From NCBI RefSeq assembly GCF_025151215.1, contig NZ_CP102286.1:2914001-2978000 (forward strand): a stretch of 64,000 nucleotides of DNA. The letters are read 5' to 3'. Under the pieces are notes generated by a model. That model did no database searches. It was not told the DNA's origin and worked only from the letters and a program-made list of their open reading frames with translations. Shown in pieces: positions 26,160 through 34,482 of this stretch. Each line of letters opens with the position of its first letter. Positions within the stretch are counted from its first letter, which is position 1. The translations under genes and the position numbers were made by a program. This DNA comes from Parabacteroides merdae ATCC 43184 (GTDB taxonomy: Bacteria; Bacteroidota; Bacteroidia; Bacteroidales; Tannerellaceae).

Positions 26160-27590
26160 TTATTCTTTTTTATCCAATATTTGTTTTACCGGATCTACCA
26201 ACAGTTCAATATTGCCGGCTCCGACCATCAGGACGACTTCGAACTTACCGGCTTCGGCAGCCACCACGTCCAACAGTTCCTCCTTGCGGATCAACCGCTT
26301 GTCGGCAATGGTCACGGCATCGAAGATAATCTGTGAAGTGACACCCGGTATCGGCTCCTCACGCGCCGGGTAGATATCCAGCAGTATCAGTTCATCCAGG
26401 AGCGAGAGGCTGGCGGCAAAGTCGGCGGCAAAGTCACGCGTACGGGTGTAAAGGTGCGGCTGGAAGATACCGGTCACCTTGCGTCCGGCATACAGCTCCT
26501 TCACGGAAAGGATACTTGCCTTCAGCTCGGCAGGATGATGGGCATAGTCGTCGATCAGGACGATATTTTCTTTCTTGAGATGGAAGTCGAAACGACGGCG
26601 CGGACCGGCAAAGGTCGCCATACCATGCTTGATCTCCTCCGGTGTCACACCGTTCAGCCAGGCAAGGGCGATAGCGGCAACTCCGTTCTCGATGTTTACT
26701 TTCACGGGCACGCCCAGCTGTATGTCGGGGATGCGGACATCAGGACCGACAAAGTCGAAGAAGATTTCGCCACCTCCGATGCGGACGTTCTCCGCATAAA
26801 AGTCGGGACTTCCAGTTGAGAGTTGAAAGTTGAAAGTTGAAAGTTCTTTTGCGTCGAAAGCGCCGGTATAAGTATAAAACTTCACGCCTTCCTGCAGGCG
26901 GGGAGTGACGTTGATGCTTTGTTTCATAAGCAGGCAACCGTCCGGGCGGATCAACGAGGTAAAATGTTCGAAACTTTCACGATAGGCTTCCGGAGTCCCG
27001 TAGATATCCAGATGATCGGGATCGGCCGCGGTAATAACGGCCATATAAGGTTTCAACCAATGGAACGAACGGTCGAACTCGTCCGCTTCTATCACGGTCA
27101 GGTCACTCTTGTCGGAAAGCATCAGGTTGCTGTCATAGTTCTTCAGGATACCGCCTAAGAAAGCATTGCAATCCACATGAGACTGTTTCAGCAGGTGGGC
27201 GACCATCGAAGAGGTCGTTGTCTTGCCGTGCGTACCGGCCACACACAATCCCCGGTTGCAACCAGTGATCTCGCCTAACACACGTGCACGCTTCATCACC
27301 TCGAAACCATTCCCCCGGAAATAGCAAAGCTCCGAATGGTCTTCGGGAACGGCAGGAGTATAGACGACCAGTGTCTTTGCCGGATCGGTAAAGTCGTCGG
27401 GGATCAGGTCGACATTGTCTTCATAGTGAATGGCGGCTCCTTCATAATTCAACTGCTCCGTCAGACCGGAAGGAGTCTTGTCGTAACCGCCCACCTTCTT
27501 TCCTTTCGAAAGGAAATAGCGGATCAAGGCACTCATCCCAATCCCGCCGGCCCCGATAAAATAGACAGCCGTTATGTTGTTTATATCCAT
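26160..27590 (-). CDS. murC: UDP-N-acetylmuramate--L-alanine ligase MurC
   Basis: MurC adds L-Ala to UDP-MurNAc in the cytoplasm. The 476-aa protein has an N-terminal Rossmann motif (FIGAGGIGMSAL), the ATP-binding GTHGKTTTS (residues 119-127), EADEFDRSF and the C-terminal DDYAHHPAEL. The oddity is residues about 249-260, which read [10 protein letters not shown]. They are encoded by an AGTTGAAAGTTGA-type iteration like those in the intergenic spacers, kept in frame in a surface-type loop position. Confidence 0.97.
   Translation of the reverse strand: MDINNITAVYFIGAGGIGMSALIRYFLSKGKKVGGYDKTPSGLTEQLNYEGAAIHYEDNVDLIPDDFTDPAKTLVVYTPAVPEDHSELCYFRGNGFEVMKRARVLGEITGCNRGLCVAGTHGKTTTSSMVAHLLKQSHVDCNAFLGGILKNYDSNLMLSDKSDLTVIEADEFDRSFHWLKPYMAVITAADPDHLDIYGTPEAYRESFEHFTSLIRPDGCLLMKQSINVTPRLQEGVKFYTYTGAFDAKELSTFNFQLSTGSPDFYAENVRIGGGEIFFDFVGPDVRIPDIQLGVPVKVNIENGVAAIALAWLNGVTPEEIKHGMATFAGPRRRFDFHLKKENIVLIDDYAHHPAELKASILSVKELYAGRKVTGIFQPHLYTRTRDFAADFAASLSLLDELILLDIYPAREEPIPGVTSQIIFDAVTIADKRLIRKEELLDVVAAEAGKFEVVLMVGAGNIELLVDPVKQILDKKE
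26813..26845. repeat. Single iterated arm inside murC, in frame
   Basis: AGTTGAGAGTTGAAAGTTGA continuing to 26845 has the same unit as the surE-lpxB and murE-mraY arms. Here it is one arm without a partner and lies within coding sequence. The length keeps the murC frame open. Confidence 0.75.
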
Positions 27591-27673
27591 ATTTTCTTAC
27601 TCGTTACTATTCTTTGTTACAAAGATACGATCTTCCCACCGTATTTGCCATAAAAGAACGGCATCTTCTTCAG

Positions 27674-27765
27674 AAAAGGCTATAGCTTTTCTTGTAAAAG
27701 ACTATAACTTTTTTCACCAGAGGCCATAGCTTTTCCGGCAAAAAGTCATAGGTTTTTCTTTTCGA
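27674..27765. repeat. Degenerate ~22-nt palindromic tandem repeat between murG and murC
   Basis: Unit starts are at 27674, 27696, 27719 and 27741 (periods 22, 23, 22). Units have the form AAAAGnCTATAGCTTTT, itself nearly palindromic. The last unit runs into murG and encodes its stop codon (27746-27748). It is the same family as 3029-3093. Confidence 0.7.
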
Positions 27766-28864
27766 TAATCTTGACGATCTCGTCCACTATGCGTTCCGCG
27801 CTCTGGTGCTGGGCCAATGTCGCGATGTTGCGGCCCAAGACACGGAGACGTTCGTCGTCGTGGATGATTTCGAGAGCCTTCGACACCAATTGCTGTTCGG
27901 CATCTTTGTCGGCCACCATGACAGCAGCATCTTTACCCACCAATGCCAAAGCATTCTTCGTCTGATGGTCTTCCGCCACATTGGGAGAAGGAACCAGGAT
28001 CACCGGTTTCTTCAGCAGGCAAAGTTCGGAAATAGAACTGGCGCCTGCACGGGAGATAATCAGATCGGCCGCCGCATAGGCATAGTCCATACGGGTGATG
28101 AAGTCCGAGCACCAGATCGGCATTCCCCTGTAAGCCTTCAGATGTTTCAAGGCTTCTTCATGGTAATAGCGTCCGGTTTGCCAGATTACCTGTACGTCGA
28201 CATCCGAAGCGAAAAGTTTATCCAGATCTCCTTGTATGCTGCGGTTGATCGTCCGTGCACCCAGACTGCCGCCAACCACCAGAATCGTCTTCTTATCCGG
28301 GGAGAGGCCGAAGAACTTCAAGGCTTCCTCACGCTTGTCCGACGCCTCTTCCAGATCCTGACGGACCGGATTGCCGGTCACGACGATACGGTCGGCCGGG
28401 AAGAACTTCTCCATGCCTTCGTAGGCGACGCATATTTTGCCGGCTTTCTTTGCCAGGAGCTTATTCGTGACACCTGCATAGGAATTCTGCTCCTGTATCA
28501 GGGTAGGGATTCCTAAGGAAGCAGCCATCCAGAGCGTCGGTCCGCTGGCATAACCGCCTACCCCCACGGCAATATCGGGTTTGAACTCCCGTATCGTCTT
28601 TTTGGCAAGCTTGAGGCTTTTGAGCAAACGGCCTGCGACACGGATGTTATTGGCCAAGTGGGCACGGTCGAAGCCGCTAACCGGCAACCCCACGATGCGA
28701 TAACCGGCGGCAGGCACTTTCTCCATTTCCATCCGGTCATCAGCTCCCACAAACAGTATTTCCGCCTCCGGAAAACGTTTCCTGAAGGTATTGGCAATGG
28801 AGATAGCCGGGAAGATATGCCCTCCGGTTCCACCGCCGCTTATGATGATTCGGTACTGTTTCAT
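27746..28864 (-). CDS. murG: Lipid II synthase MurG (GT28)
   Basis: MurG transfers GlcNAc to lipid I on the inner face of the membrane. The 372-aa protein has the N-terminal GGGTGGHIFPA (10-20), IAVGVGGYASGPTLW, LVVGGSLGART and the C-terminal domain donor-site SRAGASSISEL. Its start overlaps the ftsW end by 4 bp (ATGA). The gene's end overlaps a tandem repeat array. Confidence 0.97.
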   Translation of the reverse strand: MKQYRIIISGGGTGGHIFPAISIANTFRKRFPEAEILFVGADDRMEMEKVPAAGYRIVGLPVSGFDRAHLANNIRVAGRLLKSLKLAKKTIREFKPDIAVGVGGYASGPTLWMAASLGIPTLIQEQNSYAGVTNKLLAKKAGKICVAYEGMEKFFPADRIVVTGNPVRQDLEEASDKREEALKFFGLSPDKKTILVVGGSLGARTINRSIQGDLDKLFASDVDVQVIWQTGRYYHEEALKHLKAYRGMPIWCSDFITRMDYAYAAADLIISRAGASSISELCLLKKPVILVPSPNVAEDHQTKNALALVGKDAAVMVADKDAEQQLVSKALEIIHDDERLRVLGRNIATLAQHQSAERIVDEIVKIIEKKNL

Positions 28865-30228
28865 ATTTTAGTTTCTGTTGTTGTTTCTTCTATTGTCCGC
28901 ACGGCCTCCAATGGATTCTCTTCACCCACGGGAGCTTTCGCGGTCGCTTCGAACGGTTTGTCCGAAACGGTATCAAGGGTTGCATCCGCGATCCTTTCGC
29001 TTTCCGGAAGCGTACCACCTTCGGCAACAGCAGCAGTCCCTTCTTCTTCCGGTGTTTCTTCCTCATTTCCCATATTGGCCCCGAAACGGCTAACGCTCAA
29101 GATGATGCCGATATAGGCGCAACTGATTACAGTCGACGTACCTCCCCGGCTGACCAACGGCAAAGGTTGTCCGGTCACCGGTATCAGGTCTACCGCCACC
29201 GCCATATTCGTCAAGGCCTGGACGACAACCAACAATCCGCAGCCCAGCACCAGGAATTTAGGAAAGAGCTTATCACATCTACGAGCAATCATCCCCACCC
29301 TGACAAGCAAGATGATATACAGGAGCAGGACAAAGACACCCCCGACGATTCCCATCTCTTCTATAATAATGGCATAGATAAAGTCCGAGTAAGCCTGCGG
29401 CAGAAAGTCGCGTTGCTGCCCATGTCCGGGGAACTTCCCGAACAGACCGCCACGTGCTAGTGCAATCTTGGCATGCACCACCTGGTAATCGTCACCGTCA
29501 ATGCTGACAGCTCTTCCCGGTTCAAACTTGACGGCATCCGCCGGATCGGAAAAACGCTCGATACGTGCTTTCCAAGTGTGCACACGATCCGGCATCAAGT
29601 CGATCACCTTGTCCGGGGCAAACCGTATAAAACCCACTAACATCAAGACGCCGATGATACCCGCACCGCCCAATCTCAGCAGACGTCCGATGGATATCTG
29701 CCCGATGAACATCATCATGAAAGTCACGGCGAACAGCAGGATAGCGGTCGACCCGTTATTGAAGAAGATCAGAAAACAAACACCTCCAACGCCTCCCAAG
29801 ATGTACCAGAACATCTGTTTATCCGTGAACCAATTCCGCTTGCTCAGGATAAACGCCGTATAACCGATAGCGGCTATCTTGGCTATTTCCGAGGGCTGGA
29901 AACGGATTCCGAGAATTTCCAGCCAACGAGGTTCCCCATTTACCACGACACCAACAAAGGGCGTAATGGCCAACAGAACCATCGAGACCGGCAAAAGCAA
30001 ACTCAACAAGGAATAGAACCTGCACGGTATGTTGTGCATCAACAGTACAAGCACGAAACCTCCCAACAGGAAAGTCGCATGACGTACAATAGGAGCCCAA
30101 TGATTCGCATTCTTATAAGCAATCGTACTGGTTGCACTGAAGACCTCGATCACCGAGACCAAACACAGGAACATGAAGATCACCCATATCACCCGGTCGC
30201 CCTTGAACAGTTTACTTGCTAAGTCCAT
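28861..30228 (-). CDS. ftsW: Septal peptidoglycan polymerase FtsW
   Basis: This SEDS-family glycosyltransferase polymerises lipid II at the septum. The 455-aa protein has about ten transmembrane segments; family stretches seen are GFVLVLLMHNIPCRFY, GIRFQPSEIAKIA and PVTGQPLPLVSRGGTS. After the last membrane segment it has an unusual acidic tail of about 65 residues (EEETPEEEGTAAV... to TTTETKI), predicted to be cytoplasmic and disordered. It is coupled to murG by a 4-bp overlap and lies 14 bp after murD. Confidence 0.95.
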   Translation of the reverse strand: MDLASKLFKGDRVIWVIFMFLCLVSVIEVFSATSTIAYKNANHWAPIVRHATFLLGGFVLVLLMHNIPCRFYSLLSLLLPVSMVLLAITPFVGVVVNGEPRWLEILGIRFQPSEIAKIAAIGYTAFILSKRNWFTDKQMFWYILGGVGGVCFLIFFNNGSTAILLFAVTFMMMFIGQISIGRLLRLGGAGIIGVLMLVGFIRFAPDKVIDLMPDRVHTWKARIERFSDPADAVKFEPGRAVSIDGDDYQVVHAKIALARGGLFGKFPGHGQQRDFLPQAYSDFIYAIIIEEMGIVGGVFVLLLYIILLVRVGMIARRCDKLFPKFLVLGCGLLVVVQALTNMAVAVDLIPVTGQPLPLVSRGGTSTVISCAYIGIILSVSRFGANMGNEEETPEEEGTAAVAEGGTLPESERIADATLDTVSDKPFEATAKAPVGEENPLEAVRTIEETTTETKI

Positions 30229-30242
30229 TTCTTCGTCTTTCT

Positions 30243-31580
30243 TTACAGGTTACGCACACAAGCCTTGAACTGGTCGCCACGATCCTCATAGCTCTTGAAG
30301 AGGTCGAAGCTGGCACAGCAGGGTGACAACAGGACGGTATCTCCCTTTTCGGCCAGCTTATACGCTTTCGCTACGGCTTCTTCCATCGAACGGGCATCCT
30401 CGATAACAGGAACCTTCCCGTCGAAGAAACCATGCAGCTTGGCATTGTCCACACCGAGGAATATGAGGGCATGCACCTTTTTCTTCACCAGCTCTTCGAT
30501 TTCGGAATAATCATTTCCCTTATCCGTTCCACCCAGTATCAAGACCAGCGGAGTGGTCATGCTCTGCAAGGCATACCAGCAGGAGTTTACATTCGTAGCT
30601 TTCGAGTCGTTGATATAATCGACTCCGCGCACACGTGCCACTTTCTCCAGGCGATGTTCCACCCCGGTAAAGTCGCTCAGCGAAGCCCGTAAATTCTCAT
30701 CGTGGATATCCACCAATTTGGATGCGATACCAGAAGCCAGCGAATTATACAGATTATGCGTTCCCGATAATGCCAATAAATCTTCTTCCATTGTAAACGT
30801 TCCGTTTGAGGTTTCAATTATTATCTTTTTGTCTTCCGTATAGCCCTTTACGCCGGCTTCGTGAGTTTCGGCGAACGGGTAGAGAGTTGCCTGCGGATGG
30901 CGTTTGGCGATTTCGCGGGCAATAATGGGATCGTCGTTCCAGAATATGAAAGCATCTTCAGCCGTCTGGTTCCGGATAATGCGGAATTTGGCATCCACAT
31001 AGTTCTGCATCTCGTAGTTATAACGATCCAGATGGTCAGGCGTTATATTCAGCAAGATGGCGATGTCCGCCTTGAAGTCGTACATGTTATCGAGCTGGAA
31101 ACTACTCAGTTCGATCACGTAGACGGCGTGAGGATCTTCAGCCACCTGGAGGGCAAGGCTGTTCCCGACGTTCCCGGCAAGCCCCGCATCCACTCCCGCC
31201 TGCCGGAGGATGTGGTAAGTCAGCATGGTCGTCGTCGTCTTGCCATTGCTTCCGGTGATACAGATCATCTTGGCATCCGTGTACCGTCCGGCAAATTCTA
31301 TCTCGGAGATGATAGGCGTACCTTTCTCCTTCAGTTTCTTTATGATAGGAGCCTTGTCGGGAATCCCCGGACTCTTGATAATCTCGTCGGCATTCAGGAT
31401 GTCGGCTTCGGTATGCCGGCCCTCTTCCCAACAGATACCGTGGGCATCCAGCATATCCTTATACTTGGGTTTGATGGACGAGAAATCGGAAACGAACACA
31501 TCGAATCCTTTCGCCTTTGCCAGCACGGCAGCACCTGCGCCACTTTCACCGGCCCCTAAGATAACAATCCTTTTCTTCAT
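30243..31580 (-). CDS. murD: UDP-N-acetylmuramoylalanine--D-glutamate ligase MurD
   Basis: MurD adds D-Glu to UDP-MurNAc-L-Ala. From the ATG at 31580 it is 445 aa: MKKRIVILGAGESGAG, the ATP site GSNGKTTT (110-117), NITPDHLDRY, DSKATN and GGTDKGNDY. The open frame reaches 31604, but those eight codons (MNKEIINQ) derive from the ATTTATG iterations of the adjacent repeat, so the inner ATG is preferred. Confidence 0.96.
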   Translation of the reverse strand: MKKRIVILGAGESGAGAAVLAKAKGFDVFVSDFSSIKPKYKDMLDAHGICWEEGRHTEADILNADEIIKSPGIPDKAPIIKKLKEKGTPIISEIEFAGRYTDAKMICITGSNGKTTTTMLTYHILRQAGVDAGLAGNVGNSLALQVAEDPHAVYVIELSSFQLDNMYDFKADIAILLNITPDHLDRYNYEMQNYVDAKFRIIRNQTAEDAFIFWNDDPIIAREIAKRHPQATLYPFAETHEAGVKGYTEDKKIIIETSNGTFTMEEDLLALSGTHNLYNSLASGIASKLVDIHDENLRASLSDFTGVEHRLEKVARVRGVDYINDSKATNVNSCWYALQSMTTPLVLILGGTDKGNDYSEIEELVKKKVHALIFLGVDNAKLHGFFDGKVPVIEDARSMEEAVAKAYKLAEKGDTVLLSPCCASFDLFKSYEDRGDQFKACVRNL

Positions 31581-31667
31581 TTGATTTATGATTTCTTTAT
31601 TCATTTATGATTTATGATTTATGATTTATGCGTCGATAATAAATCACAAATTATAAATCATAAATCA
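31581..31667. repeat. Iterated inverted arms between mraY and murD
   Basis: The left arm 31581-31630 consists of GATTTATGATTTATG units. The right arm 31641-31667 consists of ATAAATCATAAATCA units, its reverse complement. It begins a few bases after the mraY stop and runs up to the murD ATG. Confidence 0.75.
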
Positions 31668-31669
31668 CT

Positions 31670-32929
31670 TTACCTCATCTTTAACGTCACAATCGTTATA
31701 ACTGCCAGGATGATACCGATCAACCAAAACCGGACCACGATCTTCGATTCGGGCACCACGTTAAAAGGTTTCTGTATCAAAGCCTGTATTCCCGCATTAC
31801 CGGGCTTCTGGAAATGGTGATGAAGGGGAGCCATCTTGAAAATGCGCCGTCCCTCACCGTATTTCTTCTTCGTATATTTGAAATAGAACGTCTGCATAAG
31901 GACGGAGAGATTCTCCACCAGGAAGATGCCGCACAAGATCGGGATCAGTAATTCCTTCCGAATAATGATTGCGAATACAGCGATGATACCGCCTAACGTC
32001 AAGCTACCCGTATCCCCCATAAACACTTGTGCCGGATAAGCATTGTACCACAAGAATCCGACCGTTGCCCCGATAAAGGCAGCCGCAAACACCACCAGTT
32101 CTTCCGCTCCGGGGATGAACATGATATTCAGGAAAGAGGCGAACTCGAAGTGCGACGACATATACGCAAGTATTCCGAGTGCCACCCCGATAATCGCCGA
32201 GCTTCCCGCCGCCAGACCATCCAAACCGTCCGTCAGGTTCGCCCCGTTCGACACGGCCGTTACCACGAAGATCACCATCAGGACGAAGACCAGCCAGGCT
32301 GCCTCTTCCTTATATTCGCCTGCCCAGTTGACCAACTGCGCATAATCGAAATTGTTGTTCTTCACAAACGGGATCGTCGTCTTGGTCGACTTCTTTTCAA
32401 CTGCATGGTAGCGGACTTCCTCGATCACATTGTCATGCCGCACTTCCATATTCTCCTTGATCACCACATCCGGACTCATAAAAAGCACCAGGCCGACGAT
32501 CAACCCCAGACCGATCTGTCCGATAATCTTGAACTTGCCATGCATGCCTTCCTTGTTCTTCCGGAACACCTTGATATAGTCGTCGGCAAATCCCAACGCC
32601 CCTAACCAGATGGTCGTCACCAGCATCAGGATCACATAGATATTGGTCAGCTTCGCACAAAGCAAGGTCGGCACCACAATCGCAATGATAATGATGATAC
32701 CTCCCATCGTCGGCGTCCCTTTCTTACTCATCTGCCCTTCCAGGCCGAGGTTACGCACCGTCTCGCCGATCTGCAACATTTGCAGCTTGTCGATGATACG
32801 GCGTCCGATAGCCGTCGAGATGAACAAGGACAGGATCAATGCCTGGGCGGAACGGAATGATACATACTTGAACATACCGGCCCCCGGAAAATCGAGCTGA
32901 TCCAAATAATTAAACAAATAATACAACAT
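31670..32929 (-). CDS. mraY: Phospho-MurNAc-pentapeptide transferase MraY
   Basis: MraY makes lipid I on undecaprenyl phosphate. The 419-aa polytopic protein has all family motifs: [17 protein letters not shown] (first Asp pair), [25 protein letters not shown] and the C-terminal APLHHHFQ. A hydrophilic insert (residues ~165-210, [28 protein letters not shown]) makes it longer than the E. coli form, as is usual in Bacteroidetes. Confidence 0.98.
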   Translation of the reverse strand: MLYYLFNYLDQLDFPGAGMFKYVSFRSAQALILSLFISTAIGRRIIDKLQMLQIGETVRNLGLEGQMSKKGTPTMGGIIIIIAIVVPTLLCAKLTNIYVILMLVTTIWLGALGFADDYIKVFRKNKEGMHGKFKIIGQIGLGLIVGLVLFMSPDVVIKENMEVRHDNVIEEVRYHAVEKKSTKTTIPFVKNNNFDYAQLVNWAGEYKEEAAWLVFVLMVIFVVTAVSNGANLTDGLDGLAAGSSAIIGVALGILAYMSSHFEFASFLNIMFIPGAEELVVFAAAFIGATVGFLWYNAYPAQVFMGDTGSLTLGGIIAVFAIIIRKELLIPILCGIFLVENLSVLMQTFYFKYTKKKYGEGRRIFKMAPLHHHFQKPGNAGIQALIQKPFNVVPESKIVVRFWLIGIILAVITIVTLKMR

Positions 32930-32945
32930 AAAAAACTTCGTTTTT

Positions 32946-33018
32946 CAGTTGAAAGTTGAGAGTTGAAAGTTAAATACTGCTGAATATAACTTTCACCTTC
33001 CACCTTTCAACTCTTAAA
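32946..33018. repeat. Iterated inverted arms between murE and mraY
   Basis: The left arm 32946-32974 (AGTTGAAAGTTGAGAGTTGA...) and right arm 32988-33018 (AACTTTCACC...CTTTCAACTC) are complementary with some decay. The right arm supplies the murE stop codon. The unit is shared with surE-lpxB and the murC insert. Confidence 0.7.
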
Positions 33019-34479
33019 TATTTCTTTTAACTGTTCCCGGTCATCAAAATGATGCTTCACGCCTTTTACTTCCTGGTAATCTTCATGGCCCTTGCCTGCA
33101 ACCAGGATCACGTCACCTTTCCTGGCGAGCATAGTGGCTGTTTTGATCGCCTGCGCACGGTCCGTAATGCAGAGCGTATGTTCCATATCGGCAGCATTCA
33201 GGCCGGCCACCATATCTTTAATGATCTCATCCGGTTCCTCGAAACGGGGATTGTCGGAGGTCAGGATCAGCTGATCGCTCAACTTGGCTGCCTCCTTCGC
33301 CATGATCGGGCGCTTTCCTTTGTCGCGGTTGCCGCCACAGCCAACGACCGTGATCACACGGCCGTTGCCGTTCAACACCTCATGGATGCTGTTGAGCACG
33401 TTCGTCAATGCGTCAGGCGTATGGGCATAGTCCACGATTGCCGTATAGCCTTTCGGAGACTGGATCGTCTGGAAACGACCGGAAACCGAATGCAGATCGC
33501 TCAACACCACCAACACTTCTTCCGGATCTTTGCCTAACGAAACAGCAGCTCCATACACTGCCAACAGGTTATAGGCATTGAAACGGCCGACAAAGCGTGT
33601 CATCACCTCACGCCCGTTAACCAGCATTTCAGTCCCTTCGAAATGGGATTCCAATATCTTTCCTTTGAAATCGGCCAATGTGCGAAGCGAATAGGTCAGC
33701 TTCCTGGCAGCCGTATTCTGCAACATGACAAGACCGGCTTTGTCGTCCGCATTCGTAAGTGCGAAAGCCGAAGTAGGCAGATCATCGAAGAATTTCTTCT
33801 TGGCTTTCAAGTAATTCTCGACTGTCTTATGATAATCCAAGTGATCACGCGTCAGATTGGTAAAGATACCTCCGTTGAACGACAGGCCGCTGATACGCTT
33901 TTGGTCGATCGAATGCGAACTGACTTCCATAAAAGCATACTCGCAACCGGCTTCCACCATCCGAGCCATCAGATTATGAAGGGTGACAGGGTCAGGCGTC
34001 GTATGATCAGTCGGGATTGCTTCGCCATCGATATAATTGCAAACGGTAGAGAGTAATCCTACTTTATGCCCCATCTTCCGGAACATCTCGTACAGGAGCG
34101 TCGCAATTGTCGTCTTTCCGTTCGTGCCGGTCACTCCAACCAATATCAGATTGTCCGAAGGATTCTCATACCAGGCAGAAAGTGATTTGCCTAAAGCATC
34201 CGCCGAATCTTTCACCCGGATAAAAACCGGTTTGCTTTCGGATACCTGTATGTCTTCATCCGAAAGAGCAGGAATTTCCTCGCAAACGATTGCGGCAGCC
34301 CCTTTCCCGATCGCGCTTTGGATATAATCATGGCCATCTACGGTCGTACCCCGAACCGCCACAAACAAAAAGCCTTTTTCCACTTTACGGGAATCAGACT
34401 GAATACCGGAGATCTCCACGTCGGTGTTTCCTACGACCTCAAGCACTTCCAACGGATGAATAAGTTCTTTTAGTTCCAT
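33007..34479 (-). CDS. murE: UDP-MurNAc-tripeptide synthetase MurE, meso-DAP type
   Basis: MurE adds the third stem residue. The 490-aa protein has the ATP site GTNGKTT (118-124), [21 protein letters not shown] and, decisively, DNPR (409-412), the motif that marks meso-diaminopimelate as substrate, as expected for a Gram-negative. It lies 3 bp after the penicillin-binding protein gene. Confidence 0.97.
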   Translation of the reverse strand: MELKELIHPLEVLEVVGNTDVEISGIQSDSRKVEKGFLFVAVRGTTVDGHDYIQSAIGKGAAAIVCEEIPALSDEDIQVSESKPVFIRVKDSADALGKSLSAWYENPSDNLILVGVTGTNGKTTIATLLYEMFRKMGHKVGLLSTVCNYIDGEAIPTDHTTPDPVTLHNLMARMVEAGCEYAFMEVSSHSIDQKRISGLSFNGGIFTNLTRDHLDYHKTVENYLKAKKKFFDDLPTSAFALTNADDKAGLVMLQNTAARKLTYSLRTLADFKGKILESHFEGTEMLVNGREVMTRFVGRFNAYNLLAVYGAAVSLGKDPEEVLVVLSDLHSVSGRFQTIQSPKGYTAIVDYAHTPDALTNVLNSIHEVLNGNGRVITVVGCGGNRDKGKRPIMAKEAAKLSDQLILTSDNPRFEEPDEIIKDMVAGLNAADMEHTLCITDRAQAIKTATMLARKGDVILVAGKGHEDYQEVKGVKHHFDDREQLKEIFKS

Positions 34480-34482
34480 AGC

